The notes: generated by a model from the sequence alone, not told the origin. DNA of 64,000 nt from an uncultured Lachnospiraceae bacterium (GCA_934364805.1 CAKRMH010000001.1:165323-229322); one strand, 5' to 3'. Shown: positions 26,621-36,758, counted from the stretch's first letter. A program made the numbers and translations.

Positions 26621-28228
26621 ATGCCAGAACAAGTACAAAAGATTCTGAACAGAATTCTGGAATGGTGGAAAAAGTTCAATACAAAGCAGAAAGCACTTTT
26701 GATCAGCAGCACAGCGGTTGTGCTGGTGGCGCTTGTGATTCTTGGAATTGCAGTGTCGAAACCGACCTATGTGCCGCTTGTGACCTGTGAAGATACTTCA
26801 AAGGCTTCTGAAGTAAAATCGGTTCTTGACGGAGATGACAGTATTGATTATAAAGTTTCAGATGATGGATTGACGTTTCAGGTAAATCAGAAAAATGAAT
26901 CAACGGCGAAGATACTGCTGGGACAGAATAATATACCATCTGAGGGATTTTCGATCGATGATGCGGTCAATGGAAGTTTTTCCACGACAGAGGCTGACAA
27001 ACAGAAAAGGTATAAAGTATACCTGGAAGATAAATTTGCAAAGCATCTGGAGTCTCTGGGTTCTGTAAAGTCTGCAAATGTGGATCTGACACTTCCAGAT
27101 GATGACGGAACGATCCTTTCTAAAGATGAACAGGCAAAAGCAGCGGTGACATTGGAATTGTCTGGAGATCTGAGCGAAGATCAGGCTTATGGCATTGCAC
27201 GGTTCATTGCCACTGAGATTGGCAATGAATCGACAGATGGAATCACGATTCTTGACCAGAATGCAAATGTGTTATATTCCGGAGCGGATTCAGATTCTGC
27301 GATCGGAACTGCAAGCACGCAGCTTTCCTATAAACAGAAACAGGAAAATATGGTCAAAAATAAGATCAAGGATGTTCTTGTGGAAACCAAGATCTATTCC
27401 AATGTAGAGGTGGCCCCGAACCTTGATATCAATTTTGACAACACGGAGACGGCAACACATGAGTATAGCGCTCCGGATGGACAGACGGACGGAATGGTAT
27501 CATCCAAAGATGAATATGAACAGGAGACCACAAACAGTGGAGGCGGAACTCCGGGAACGGATTCCAATGATGCAGATTCCTATGTGACACAGGACAATGA
27601 TAATTCGTCGTCTACAACGTCTGAGACTAAGACACAGTATCAGAATAACGAGAAAATTACCAAGACAACAAATGCTGGCGGCAATATCAATTATGATTCC
27701 TCATCCGTTTCGATCGTCTGCACGAGATATGTTGTTTATGATGAAGAGACAATGGACAAGGCTGGAGAATTGAAAGACACAACATTTGATGAGTTTGTTG
27801 CGCAGAACAGTGATCCGGTACAGGTGGATGTAGATGATTCGCTGAAGGAAATGATTGCAAATGCAACCGGATTTTCAACCGATTCGATTACGATTTTATG
27901 TTATCAGCAGCCGGAATTCCATTATAAGGATAAGAGCAGCAGAACATTGACCGATATATTCCAGATCGCTCTGGCAGTACTTATTTTTGCACTGCTTGGA
28001 TATGTTGTTTTCCGGAGTACAAGAAAAGAACCGGAGCCGGAAATGGAGCCGGAGCTTTCAGTGGAATCTCTGCTTTCCTCTACTGCGGAGGCACAGCAGG
28101 ATGAACTGGAAGATATTGGATATAATGAGAAGTCAGAGACAAGACTTCTTATTGAAAAATTTGTAGATGAAAATCCAAATGCAGCAGCATTATTACTGCG
28201 CAACTGGTTAAATGAAGATTGGGAGTAG
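26621..28228 (+). CDS. fliF: Flagellar MS-ring protein FliF
   Basis: A 535-residue membrane protein that forms the MS ring around the export gate. One transmembrane helix lies at ~27-47 and the other at ~445-463. Between them are the two ring-building motifs and a long Ser/Thr/Asp-rich region (about 290-345) predicted to form the collar. The cytoplasmic C-terminus ends in AALLLRNWLNEDWE, the FliG-binding segment. Six bases separate it from fliG. Confidence 0.96.
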   Translation: MPEQVQKILNRILEWWKKFNTKQKALLISSTAVVLVALVILGIAVSKPTYVPLVTCEDTSKASEVKSVLDGDDSIDYKVSDDGLTFQVNQKNESTAKILLGQNNIPSEGFSIDDAVNGSFSTTEADKQKRYKVYLEDKFAKHLESLGSVKSANVDLTLPDDDGTILSKDEQAKAAVTLELSGDLSEDQAYGIARFIATEIGNESTDGITILDQNANVLYSGADSDSAIGTASTQLSYKQKQENMVKNKIKDVLVETKIYSNVEVAPNLDINFDNTETATHEYSAPDGQTDGMVSSKDEYEQETTNSGGGTPGTDSNDADSYVTQDNDNSSSTTSETKTQYQNNEKITKTTNAGGNINYDSSSVSIVCTRYVVYDEETMDKAGELKDTTFDEFVAQNSDPVQVDVDDSLKEMIANATGFSTDSITILCYQQPEFHYKDKSSRTLTDIFQIALAVLIFALLGYVVFRSTRKEPEPEMEPELSVESLLSSTAEAQQDELEDIGYNEKSETRLLIEKFVDENPNAAALLLRNWLNEDWE

Positions 28229-28234
28229 TTTTTC

Positions 28235-29239
28235 ATGAGCGAGACATATACAGGCGTACAAAAGGCGGCAATTCTTTTAATAGCATTAGGACCGGAGAAA
28301 TCCTCAGCGATTTTTAAACATCTGAAGGAAGATGAAATTGAGGAACTGACACTTGAGATTGCCAATACGAGAAGCGTTTCACCACAGACCAAAGAAGATA
28401 TTCTGAATGAATTTTATCAGGTCTGCCTTGCTCAGCAGTATATTGCAGAGGGTGGTATTGGATATGCAAAAGAGTTACTGGAAAAATCATTGGGAGACGA
28501 AAAGGCGCAGGATGTTATTTCAAAACTGACAGCATCTCTTCAGGTCCGGCCTTTTGAATTTGTCAGAAAGACGGATCCAAGCCAGCTGCTTAACTTTATT
28601 CAGGATGAACATCCTCAGACAATTGCGATGATACTTTCCTATTTATCGCCTGCCCAGGCATCTATGGTGCTTGGAGCACTTCCACCTGAAAAACAGGCGG
28701 ATGTTGCAAAAAGAATCGCTTTAATGGACCGCGCATCACCAGATGTAATTAAAGAGGTGGAAAAAGTGCTTGAAAGAAAGCTGGCTTCACTTGTCAATCA
28801 GGATTACACGATCGTTGGCGGTGTCGATGCGATTGTTGCAATCCTTAATTCAGTGGATCGTGCGACAGAGAAACATATTATGGAATCGCTTGAAATTGAA
28901 GAACCAGAACTTGCAGATGAAATCCGCAAGAAAATGTTTGTATTCGAGGATATTCTGTTGCTTGACGACCGTGCAATTCAGAGAGTACTGCGTGATGTTG
29001 AGAATTCTGATCTTGCGCTTGCGCTTAAGAATGCAACGGAAGAGGTACAGAATGTTATCTTTAAGAACCTGTCAAAACGTCTTGCAGCAATGATCAAGGA
29101 AGATATGGAATTCATGGGACCTGTTCGTATGAAAGATGTTGAAGAGGCTCAGCAGAAGATTGTAAGTGTAATCAGAAAATTGGAGGATTCCGCTGAAATC
29201 GTTATTTCACGAGGCGGAGGTGACGATATCGTTGTATAA
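28235..29239 (+). CDS. fliG: Flagellar motor switch protein FliG
   Basis: A 334-residue switch protein. GVQKAAILLIALGPEKS opens the FliF-binding N-domain; EHPQTIAMILSYL (about 130-142) is the middle-domain motif; FVFEDILLLDDRAIQRVLRDV with the charged torque helix (about 235-260) is the C-domain that meets the MotA stator. The length is typical. Its 3' end overlaps the fliH start. Confidence 0.97.
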   Translation: MSETYTGVQKAAILLIALGPEKSSAIFKHLKEDEIEELTLEIANTRSVSPQTKEDILNEFYQVCLAQQYIAEGGIGYAKELLEKSLGDEKAQDVISKLTASLQVRPFEFVRKTDPSQLLNFIQDEHPQTIAMILSYLSPAQASMVLGALPPEKQADVAKRIALMDRASPDVIKEVEKVLERKLASLVNQDYTIVGGVDAIVAILNSVDRATEKHIMESLEIEEPELADEIRKKMFVFEDILLLDDRAIQRVLRDVENSDLALALKNATEEVQNVIFKNLSKRLAAMIKEDMEFMGPVRMKDVEEAQQKIVSVIRKLEDSAEIVISRGGGDDIVV

Positions 29240-30002
29240 TGTTGTAAAACAAAATTATGTAGTTCGTTCCGATGAAGGTATGCGTTATATTAATTCAGAT
29301 GAAGTGCTGGAACATAAGCTAGCATCGGAAAGAAAAAATCAGGAAGCAGCTGTCCTTGGAGAAAACGCCGAGAGTCAGAACATGACGGAACAGACGACAG
29401 CGGAGCAGATTCTTCAGGCTGCAAGAATACAGGCTGGACTGATTGAAGGAAAAGCCAAAGACGAAGCTGATAAAATGCTTGAAAGTGCCAAAGATCAGGT
29501 GTTTACTTTGTTTGAAGAACAAAGACAGGCTGGATATGCGGAAGGAATGCGGCAGTTTGAGGAAGAACGCGAACAATTGCGCAGACAGTTGGAAGATGAG
29601 TATTCAAAGAAGAAAGATGAACTGGTGAAGGAGTTTGATGCAAGGAAAGAAACTCTGGAAAATGATATTGTTGATGTTATGATACAGGTTTTTGACAAGG
29701 TGTTCCACATCCAGTTCGAAAATAAAAAAGAAATCCTGATCTATCTGATTAAAAATATGATTGATCATAATGAAAATGACAAGAATTTTCACGTGAGGGT
29801 ATCACCTGAAAATAAACAGTATCTGTCAGAACATCCAGAAATTATTGCGCAGGATTTTTCGGATCAGATCATCATTGATTACATTGCAGATCCTGCGCTG
29901 GATAATACAGAATGCACCGTGGAAACAGATTCCGGAGTGTTTGACTGTAGTATTGATACGGAATTTCAGAATTTGATCAGAGATATAAAATCTCTGTGCT
30001 AG
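29232..30002 (+). CDS. fliH: Flagellar export ATPase regulator FliH
   Basis: About 256 residues. The N-terminus is variable; about 70-150 is a charged coiled coil (EGKAKDEADKMLESAKDQ onward), and the C-terminal V-ATPase-E-like domain begins near 155 (MIQVFDKVFHIQFENKKEI). FliH holds the ATPase FliI in check and brings it to the export gate. The start is unusual: GGAGGTGA at 29216-29223 best serves the TTG at 29232, giving MYNVVKQNYVV; a GTG at 29220 is in frame but sits within that site. Either start overlaps fliG. Confidence 0.9.
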   Translation: MYNVVKQNYVVRSDEGMRYINSDEVLEHKLASERKNQEAAVLGENAESQNMTEQTTAEQILQAARIQAGLIEGKAKDEADKMLESAKDQVFTLFEEQRQAGYAEGMRQFEEEREQLRRQLEDEYSKKKDELVKEFDARKETLENDIVDVMIQVFDKVFHIQFENKKEILIYLIKNMIDHNENDKNFHVRVSPENKQYLSEHPEIIAQDFSDQIIIDYIADPALDNTECTVETDSGVFDCSIDTEFQNLIRDIKSLC

Positions 30003-30027
30003 AATGCTTTGAGTTGGAGAATGTTTG

Positions 30028-31338
30028 GTGGTTAAAGAAGCAGAAAAATACCTTCAGCTTTTAGACAGAAGTTATTACAAAAGCTATGGTAAAGTTACAA
30101 AAGTTGTGGGATTGACAATTGAATCGGTTGGACCTGAGGCGAGATTGAATGATCTTTGCCGCATTTATCTGAATAAGGACAAAACTACATCTGTGATGGC
30201 AGAAGTGGTTGGATTTCAGGAAATGCGGTTGATTTTGATGCCACTTGATAACGTTGAGGGCGTTGGAATTGGATGTACTGTTGAGAATACAGGACATCCT
30301 TTGTCTGTTATGGTGGGAGATGACATCCTTGGGCATACACTGGATGGAATTGGAAGACCGACGGATACGAACGATCTGGAAACCAACCTCTATTATCCGG
30401 TTGAGGCAGATCCGCCAGATCCGATGGACAGAGAAATTATTAGCGAAGTGCTCCCGCTTGGCGTGAAGGCAGTGGATGGACTTATTACGGTTGGAAAAGG
30501 ACAGAGAATCGGGATTTTTGCCGGTTCAGGTGTTGGAAAAAGTACACTTCTTGGAATGTTTGCACGCAATACCAAAGCGGATATCAATGTAATTGCGCTG
30601 ATCGGTGAACGAGGAAGAGAAGTACGCGAATTTATTGAACGTGATCTGGGACCGGAAGGAATGGCAAGATCGGTCGTTGTTGTGGCAACCTCTGACAAAC
30701 CGGCACTGATCCGGAAAAATGCGGCAAAAACTGCCACAGCAATTGCCGAATACTTCAGGGATCAGGGGAAAGACGTGCTTCTTATGATGGATTCCCTGAC
30801 ACGTTTTTCAATGGCTCAAAGAGAGATTGGACTGGCCTCTGGAGAACCACCAGTTACCAGAGGGTATCCGCCGAGCGTGTATTCGGAAATGCCAAAGCTT
30901 TTGGAACGTGCCGGTACATCGGAAAACGGATCGATCACGGGACTGTATACGGTACTTGTGGATGGCGATGATTTTAACGAACCGATTACAGATACTGCGA
31001 GAAGCATTCTCGATGGACATATTATGCTAGACCGGAAACTGGGACACAAAAATCATTATCCTGCAATTGACGTTTTACAGAGTATTTCAAGGGTAATGAG
31101 CGCAATCGCAACGAAGGAACATAAAGAGCTTGCAGGGAAACTGAAAAATGTCCTTGCAACATATCAGGAAGCAGAGGATCTGATCAATATCGGCGCATAT
31201 AAGAACGGTTCCAATCCGGAAATTGATTATGCAATTCAAAAAATTGCTGCAGTAAACCAATTCCTCTGCCAGGGAACCGATGAAAAATTTACGTTTGAGG
31301 AAGAAATTGAACTTTTGAAACAGGTTTTTGCTGAGTAG
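30028..31338 (+). CDS. fliI: Flagellum-specific ATP synthase FliI
   Basis: A 436-residue F1-beta-like ATPase powering export of flagellar subunits. Walker A GSGVGKST is at about 166-173, with LIGERGREVREF and the Walker B VLLMMDSLTRF further on. The GLASGEPPVTRGYPPSV signature is present. I prefer GTG at 30028 (7 bases after GGAGA) to the TTG at 30025. The gap to fliJ is 8 bases. Confidence 0.97.
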   Translation: MVKEAEKYLQLLDRSYYKSYGKVTKVVGLTIESVGPEARLNDLCRIYLNKDKTTSVMAEVVGFQEMRLILMPLDNVEGVGIGCTVENTGHPLSVMVGDDILGHTLDGIGRPTDTNDLETNLYYPVEADPPDPMDREIISEVLPLGVKAVDGLITVGKGQRIGIFAGSGVGKSTLLGMFARNTKADINVIALIGERGREVREFIERDLGPEGMARSVVVVATSDKPALIRKNAAKTATAIAEYFRDQGKDVLLMMDSLTRFSMAQREIGLASGEPPVTRGYPPSVYSEMPKLLERAGTSENGSITGLYTVLVDGDDFNEPITDTARSILDGHIMLDRKLGHKNHYPAIDVLQSISRVMSAIATKEHKELAGKLKNVLATYQEAEDLINIGAYKNGSNPEIDYAIQKIAAVNQFLCQGTDEKFTFEEEIELLKQVFAE

Positions 31339-31346
31339 GAGTATGA

Positions 31347-31787
31347 ATGGCGAAGTTTAGATATCGGATGCAGAATATCCTTGATATAAAACGAAAATTG
31401 GAAAGTCAGGCAAGAGTTACTTTCAGTCAGGCGAATGCCAGATTCCTTGAGGAAGAAGAGAAACTTCAGGCTCTTGTTTTGGAACGCCTCAGATATGACG
31501 GCGAACTTAAGGAACAGCTTTCCGGCAATCTGGATATCCTGCAGGTGAAACGTGCAAGAGAGAATGCAAATACAATGAAGACACTTGTCCGGCGCCAGAT
31601 GATGGAAGTACATAAAGCTGAAATGACGCTGGAGGCAGCAAGGCAGGAACTTGGTATTGTTATGAAAGAGAGAAAAACACAGGAAATACTTAGAGATAAA
31701 GAGTTTGAAGAATTCAAAAAAGAATTAATGCGCCAGGAGTCAAAAGAAATTGATGAACTGGTAAGCTATACATACAACCCGAACTAG
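31347..31787 (+). CDS. fliJ: Flagellar export chaperone FliJ
   Basis: A 146-residue, almost wholly helical coiled-coil protein starting MAKFRYRMQNILDIKRKLE, the classic FliJ opening. It acts as the stalk of the FliH-FliI ATPase. Start ATG follows a modest AGGAGT site. Confidence 0.93.
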   Translation: MAKFRYRMQNILDIKRKLESQARVTFSQANARFLEEEEKLQALVLERLRYDGELKEQLSGNLDILQVKRARENANTMKTLVRRQMMEVHKAEMTLEAARQELGIVMKERKTQEILRDKEFEEFKKELMRQESKEIDELVSYTYNPN

Positions 31788-31821
31788 AAAAAAGACAGAA
31801 TTATCGGGAAGGAGATACGAT

Positions 31822-32712
31822 ATGGCAGAAGAAATGAATCCGAATGATTCACAGGAAACAAAGGAAAAAGAGCTTACAAAAGAAGAACGAAAAGAACAAA
31901 AACGGCGTGAAAAAGAGGAAAAGAAGTTAGCTAAGAAAAAAGGCAGAAAGCAGGACGGGGATCAGGATGAGGAAGAAGAAAAGACAACTGGAAAGGTAGT
32001 TATTTTCTTCGTGACATTATTAATTATACTGATCTGGCTTGGAATTATTGCAATCCTTATTAAGACAGATGTTGGCGGATTTGGTTCTTCGGTGCTTTCT
32101 CCAATGCTTAAGGACGTACCATATGTGAATAAAATCCTTCCGGCATCCAGTGAAGCGGTTGCGGACGGAACACAAACGACAGAGGAATATCCGTATGAAT
32201 CATTAAACGATGCAATTAACAGAATCAAAGAACTTGAGGTTGAAGTAGATAATGCTGCTGCAACAAAACAGCAGGATGATGCAACGATTGCAGACTTACA
32301 GGCTCAGGTAGATGATCTTTCGAAGTATAAAGATGAACAGGCAGCTTTTGAGGACGAAAAAGAAAAGTTCTATGAAGATGTTGTCTTTTCGGATCAGGCT
32401 CCAGATATCAGCCAGTATAAAGCTTATTATGAGAGCATTGATCCGGCAAATGCAGAGGTCCTGTATAAACAGGTGGTAGAGCAGCTTACGTATGATTCTG
32501 AAGTTGAGGATTATGCGAAAACATATGCATCCATGAAACCAAAAGAAGCAGCGGCTATTTTTGACACAATGACAGACAACCTGAGTCTGGTCGCTAATAT
32601 TCTATCGGCGATGGATACGCAGTCAAGAGCAGATATCCTTGGAAAAATGAATTCGGATACAGCAGCACAGGTTACAAAACTGCTGGAACCGCAACAACAG
32701 CAGCAACAGTAG
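31822..32712 (+). CDS. YlxF/MotE-like protein with MgtE-type N domain
   Basis: A 296-residue protein in the place held by ylxF in B. subtilis, between fliJ and fliK. The N-terminus (about 1-52) is intensely charged, with KEERKEQKRREKEEKKLAKK. A single membrane helix lies at ~56-78, followed by a coiled coil at ~130-180. The C-terminal MgtE_N-like helical domain (~215-290) contains YASMKPKEAAAIFDTM and LVANILSAMD. The protein ends in a Gln run. Related MotE proteins chaperone MotC in Rhizobia. The role in this operon is unknown, probably export- or stator-related. Confidence 0.8.
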   Translation: MAEEMNPNDSQETKEKELTKEERKEQKRREKEEKKLAKKKGRKQDGDQDEEEEKTTGKVVIFFVTLLIILIWLGIIAILIKTDVGGFGSSVLSPMLKDVPYVNKILPASSEAVADGTQTTEEYPYESLNDAINRIKELEVEVDNAAATKQQDDATIADLQAQVDDLSKYKDEQAAFEDEKEKFYEDVVFSDQAPDISQYKAYYESIDPANAEVLYKQVVEQLTYDSEVEDYAKTYASMKPKEAAAIFDTMTDNLSLVANILSAMDTQSRADILGKMNSDTAAQVTKLLEPQQQQQQ

Positions 32713-32754
32713 GACAGACGTAATGCTGAATAAAAGAAGAAAGGAGGAAGGATG

Positions 32755-34227
32755 ATGAAAGCGATGGATATAATGCAGACAAACACAGTAAATGCAGCAA
32801 ATAGCAATGGAACTGGAAAGACTTCCAGCATACAGAAGAGTCCGGCAAAAACGGAAACATTTTCCGGAATGCTCAGACAGTATGGAAAGACATCGGCAGA
32901 TACGGTGAGCCAGAGCCAGACACCGGATCGTTCGCTGAAAGATGCAAAACAGCTGACATATCCTGTAAAGCAGAATCAGATACAGCCTGCAAAGAAGCTT
33001 TCGGTTGAAGAAACGGTTCAGAATAATAAGGATACCGTTGAGGATGTTACGAATCGCATTGTCCAGACAGTCGCAGAGGATCTGAATGTGGATGAACAGC
33101 AGATTGTAGATGCAATGGAAATGCTTGGGCTTACTGCAATACAGCTGCTGCAGCCACAGAATCTGATGGAACTTGTCCAGACAATTACTGGAACGGACAA
33201 CCCGGCGGAACTGCTTTTGAATGCAGATTTTCAACTTGCAATGAAAGATATGTCTGATCTGACAGGCGAAATCCTGCAGCAGCTGGATCTGGGCGAAAAT
33301 CAGTTAGATGAATTGGTGGATGCGATGCAGCCGACAGAAAAAATGCAGACAGTTGATGTCAGCCAGCAGAAAATGGAACTTTTACAGCATGTATCAGACA
33401 ATCAGCAGACGGATCAAGTTGTTGATACGGAAGTAACAGGAAATCAAAATGTGATGGAAGACCCCGTTACGGAAGGAATGAATGAGATCCATCAGGAAAG
33501 TGTCGCAAAAAATTTACCGGTCGATGAACCGGAAACGGATCAAAGTCAGGAAACAAAGACCCCGACATCGGTGGAAATTGAAGTACAGGATCAGCCGATG
33601 GATAGCATTCATGAACAGACGGAGTCAGGCAATCCTGAGATGAATCAGAAAAAAAATGAATCACAGCTGAATGAAAATGTTCTTTTGAACGGGGCGGCAA
33701 CATCGCAGATAGAATCGGAGAATGTTTTTACGGTTGAAAGACAGGATACGACAGCACAGATGAATGTGATCGACATGATCGATCAGATTGCAGAACAGAC
33801 AAAAGTTACACTTTCACAGGATGTTTCAACAATGGAGATGCAATTAAAACCAGAAAATCTTGGAAGGGTTTATCTTGAAGTCTCTACAAAGGAAGGCGCT
33901 GTCCGTGCACAGATCGCAGTACAGGATGAAATGGTAAAAGAGGCACTTCAGACACAGGTTGCAACACTTCAGGAGAAGTTAAACCAGGCAGGCGTGCGTG
34001 TTGATGCAGTAGAAGTTACTGTAGCTTCGCATCAGTTTGAAAAGAATCTGGAACAGGATCAAAGACAACAGGAAGATTCAAATACAGATCAGAATCATTC
34101 CGAAAGACGAGGAAGAAATCTGAAGCTGGACGAACTGGATGAAATGAGCGGACTGATGACAGAGGAAGAGCAGCTTGCAGCACAGATCATGAAAGACAAT
34201 GGTAATTCCGTTGATCTTACAGCATAG
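32755..34227 (+). CDS. fliK: Flagellar hook-length control protein FliK
   Basis: About 490 residues. The long N-terminal part is Gln/Asp/Thr-rich and poorly conserved, as expected of the molecular ruler. The C-terminal Flg_hook domain (about 345-440) is recognisable from MEMQLKPENLGRVYLEV and the following AQIAVQDEMVKEALQTQV. FliK sets hook length and switches export specificity through FlhB. Two tandem ATGs (32752, 32755) follow AAAGGAGG; spacing favours the second. Confidence 0.92.
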   Translation: MKAMDIMQTNTVNAANSNGTGKTSSIQKSPAKTETFSGMLRQYGKTSADTVSQSQTPDRSLKDAKQLTYPVKQNQIQPAKKLSVEETVQNNKDTVEDVTNRIVQTVAEDLNVDEQQIVDAMEMLGLTAIQLLQPQNLMELVQTITGTDNPAELLLNADFQLAMKDMSDLTGEILQQLDLGENQLDELVDAMQPTEKMQTVDVSQQKMELLQHVSDNQQTDQVVDTEVTGNQNVMEDPVTEGMNEIHQESVAKNLPVDEPETDQSQETKTPTSVEIEVQDQPMDSIHEQTESGNPEMNQKKNESQLNENVLLNGAATSQIESENVFTVERQDTTAQMNVIDMIDQIAEQTKVTLSQDVSTMEMQLKPENLGRVYLEVSTKEGAVRAQIAVQDEMVKEALQTQVATLQEKLNQAGVRVDAVEVTVASHQFEKNLEQDQRQQEDSNTDQNHSERRGRNLKLDELDEMSGLMTEEEQLAAQIMKDNGNSVDLTA

Positions 34228-34245
34228 AAGAAAGGAGATGAAATA

Positions 34246-34923
34246 ATGGCAGGAATAACAGCACAGGTTGTAGATGGAAAGTTACAATATGATTATACGG
34301 ATACGGCAAAGAAAAAGGAAGAAGAGTCGAAAGGATCAAATCTTGGATATGATCAGTTCCTTCAGCTTTTGTGTGCAGAAATGCAGTATCAGGATCCACT
34401 GGAACCGACAAGTAATACAGATTATGTTGCACAGCTCGCAACATTCTCGCAGCTTGAAGCAACACTTTCGATGGAGAATACACAACAGAGTTCCATGGCG
34501 AATTCTTTAGTTGGAAAACAGGTTATTTTAAAAACAACGAATTCCTCAACCGGAGCGACCAGCTATGTAGATGGCAAAGTAGATTATGTCATGTATCAGA
34601 ACAGTAAGGTTTATCTTTCTGTGAATAACAATCTGTATCCACTCGATGAACTGGATACTGTTGCAGATTCTGATTATTATGATGCACTCGCACTGTCGAA
34701 GACATTTAGTAAAATGGTTGCAGAACTTCCGGATCTTGACCATGTGAACAAGAATTCCCAGTCACTTGTAGAATCGGTTCGCAAGGTATACGATGGAATG
34801 ACCGAATATCAGAAGAAATATGTCAATGCGACCGATATTAAGACACTGACAGAACTTGAAGAACGAATTAAAGAATTGTCAAAGGCAGAAGACAACAGCA
34901 CAGATGGGACAACAACAGTATAG
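34246..34923 (+). CDS. flgD: Hook-capping protein FlgD with an added helical module
   Basis: A 225-residue protein. The N-terminal cap core shows YDQFLQLLCAEMQYQDPLEP (35-54) and the Gln-rich QLATFSQLEATLSMEN (63-78). NSLVGKQVIL (86-95) opens the small beta domain. After about residue 155, instead of more Ig-like strands, comes a helical part with SLVESVRKVYDGMTEYQKKYV (173-193, in parts) that resembles the small helical modules of Firmicute surface proteins. FlgD caps the growing hook. Ribosome site AAGGAGATG. The added module is unusual for FlgD. Confidence 0.9.
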   Translation: MAGITAQVVDGKLQYDYTDTAKKKEEESKGSNLGYDQFLQLLCAEMQYQDPLEPTSNTDYVAQLATFSQLEATLSMENTQQSSMANSLVGKQVILKTTNSSTGATSYVDGKVDYVMYQNSKVYLSVNNNLYPLDELDTVADSDYYDALALSKTFSKMVAELPDLDHVNKNSQSLVESVRKVYDGMTEYQKKYVNATDIKTLTELEERIKELSKAEDNSTDGTTTV

Positions 34924-34932
34924 GAGGGAAAT

Positions 34933-35337
34933 ATGAATCAGATTAATAATCAGTTCACTTCCATCCAGCAGGTTCAGGCACAGTATCTGAGCGGCGCAGA
35001 AAACAAGACAAACGAGACTTCTACAAAGTTATCATTTGAAGAAGTGCTGAAAGCGGCGCAGGACGCAAAACTTTCGAAAGAATCAGGACTTCGGTTTTCA
35101 AAGCACGCAGCAATGCGGCTGGCAGACCGGAATATAAACCTTACCAATGAACAGAATCTGCGATTGGAAAATGGTGTTGAAAAGGCAAACGAAAAAGGAA
35201 TTAGTGAGTCTTTGGTTTTGATGGATTCACTGGCCTTCATTGTAAACATACCAAATAAGACGGTAGTTACTGCGATGGACCAGAGTGAGTCAGAAAGCAA
35301 TATTTTTACAAACATAGATGGTGCGGTAATCGTATAG
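34933..35337 (+). CDS. Flagellar operon protein of the TIGR02530 type
   Basis: A 134-residue protein found between flgD and flgE in Clostridia and some Bacilli. The core is LRFSKHAAMRLADRNINLT (about 54-72), then an ENGVEKANEKGISESLVLMD helix and strand, then AFIVNIPNKTVVTAMD. Its function is unproven. Ribosome site GGAGGGAAAT precedes the ATG. The gap to flgE is 77 bases. Confidence 0.85.
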   Translation: MNQINNQFTSIQQVQAQYLSGAENKTNETSTKLSFEEVLKAAQDAKLSKESGLRFSKHAAMRLADRNINLTNEQNLRLENGVEKANEKGISESLVLMDSLAFIVNIPNKTVVTAMDQSESESNIFTNIDGAVIV

Positions 35338-35414
35338 CTGGACCTTAATGGAAGCTATCTGCTCCGGAATGACAGATGGAGCATAAAAGCACCTCTTAAG
35401 GAGGATAAAAAACT
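35338..35414 (+). other. Gap before flgE with possible ribosome-site hairpins
   Basis: TGCTCC and GGAGCA form a 6-pair stem over a 12-base loop at about 35360-35383. CCTC at 35392-35395 can pair with the GAGG of the flgE ribosome site at 35401-35404. The structures are short and may mean little. Confidence 0.3.
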
Positions 35415-36758
35415 ATGATGAGATCACTTTATTCTGCTGTGTCAGGACTTAAGACACATCAGACAAGAATGGATGTTATTGGTAACAATATCGCAAATGT
35501 TAACACAGAAGCATTTAAATCTTCTTCTGTAACATTCAGTGAGATTATGTATCAGACAACATCCAACGCATCTGGCGGAAATGCGGCCGCTGGAATTGGA
35601 GGTATCAACGCAAAGCAGGTTGGACTTGGTGTTACGACCGGTTCTACATCAATTAACATTACTTCGGCAGGAGCTGCTGAGACAACCGGAAACCCATTTG
35701 ACCTGAAACTGACAGACAGCCAGTCGACCAATTTCTTTATCGTAAGCGATGGAACAAATACAATGTTCACAAGAGCGGGCTCCTTTTATGTAGACGGAAA
35801 CGGATATCTGTGTATGAGTTCTACCGGATATACGCTGATGGGATGGCAGGTAGATCCGACAACTGGAAATGTCAGAAAGGATACGGTTTCTGCACTTCAG
35901 GTAATGTCTGCGGATAATGAGACCTCTGCTGCAGAGGCAACTTCTAAATCATACATATCTGGTGTTCTGGATAAAAATGACAGTGACGTAAAAGATAAGG
36001 GATATACCATGAATCTGAACTTGTATGACAATCTGGGATATTCTTATACTGCGAAGTTTGCCGTAACGGCTGGAACAACAGAGGGACAATTCCACGTTTC
36101 ACTGACAGATATTATTGACAGCGACAGTAAATCGATCATTCCACAGGGAGTGACAAAAGAACAGCTGTTTGGTGGAAATGCAGATGGATATGATCTGGTA
36201 TATGACCGAAACAACGGTGTATTTGTATCTCTTGGTGGAGATGATCAGCCAAAGAATCTGAATATGACAGTTCTGGGAAATAAATTCTCCGATATTGCAA
36301 TTGATTTTTCAAAATCAAAAAATGCGAATAATGGTGGAACGTCCACATTAAAAGCAAACCGTGGTGACAGTATTGGGGATGGCGCTGGAAAGAAGCTTGG
36401 TGCACTTACCGGAATTACTGTCGATACAGATGGAACAATCCATGGATCTTATGATAATGGTAATACCGAAACTTTGGGACAGATTGCAGTGGCACGTTTT
36501 TCCAATGCATCCGGACTGGAAAAGGTCGGCGAAAACTGCTATCAGACAACATTGAACTCTGGAGATTTTGACGGAGTCGGAGTTGCTATTGATACAGACG
36601 GGAGTTCAATTTCTACAGGTGAACTTGAGATGTCGAACGTTGATCTTTCCGGACAGTTTACGGACATGATTGTTACACAGCGTGGCTTCCAGGCAAACTC
36701 AAGAGTTATTACAACATCGGATACACTTCTGGAAGAACTGATCAATCTGAAACGTTAA
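35415..36758 (+). CDS. flgE: Flagellar hook protein FlgE
   Basis: A 447-residue hook protein. The N-terminal rod motif is MMRSLYSAVSGLKTHQTRMD with VIGNNIANVNTEAFKSS; the central D1-D2 beta domains follow; the C-terminal part closes with ELEMSNVDLSGQFTDMIVTQRGFQANSRVITTSD (quoted in sense only, about 405-440). It is exported and polymerises under the FlgD cap. It is followed by 210 bases without a gene, where B. subtilis has swrD/flbD. Confidence 0.96.
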   Translation: MMRSLYSAVSGLKTHQTRMDVIGNNIANVNTEAFKSSSVTFSEIMYQTTSNASGGNAAAGIGGINAKQVGLGVTTGSTSINITSAGAAETTGNPFDLKLTDSQSTNFFIVSDGTNTMFTRAGSFYVDGNGYLCMSSTGYTLMGWQVDPTTGNVRKDTVSALQVMSADNETSAAEATSKSYISGVLDKNDSDVKDKGYTMNLNLYDNLGYSYTAKFAVTAGTTEGQFHVSLTDIIDSDSKSIIPQGVTKEQLFGGNADGYDLVYDRNNGVFVSLGGDDQPKNLNMTVLGNKFSDIAIDFSKSKNANNGGTSTLKANRGDSIGDGAGKKLGALTGITVDTDGTIHGSYDNGNTETLGQIAVARFSNASGLEKVGENCYQTTLNSGDFDGVGVAIDTDGSSISTGELEMSNVDLSGQFTDMIVTQRGFQANSRVITTSDTLLEELINLKR

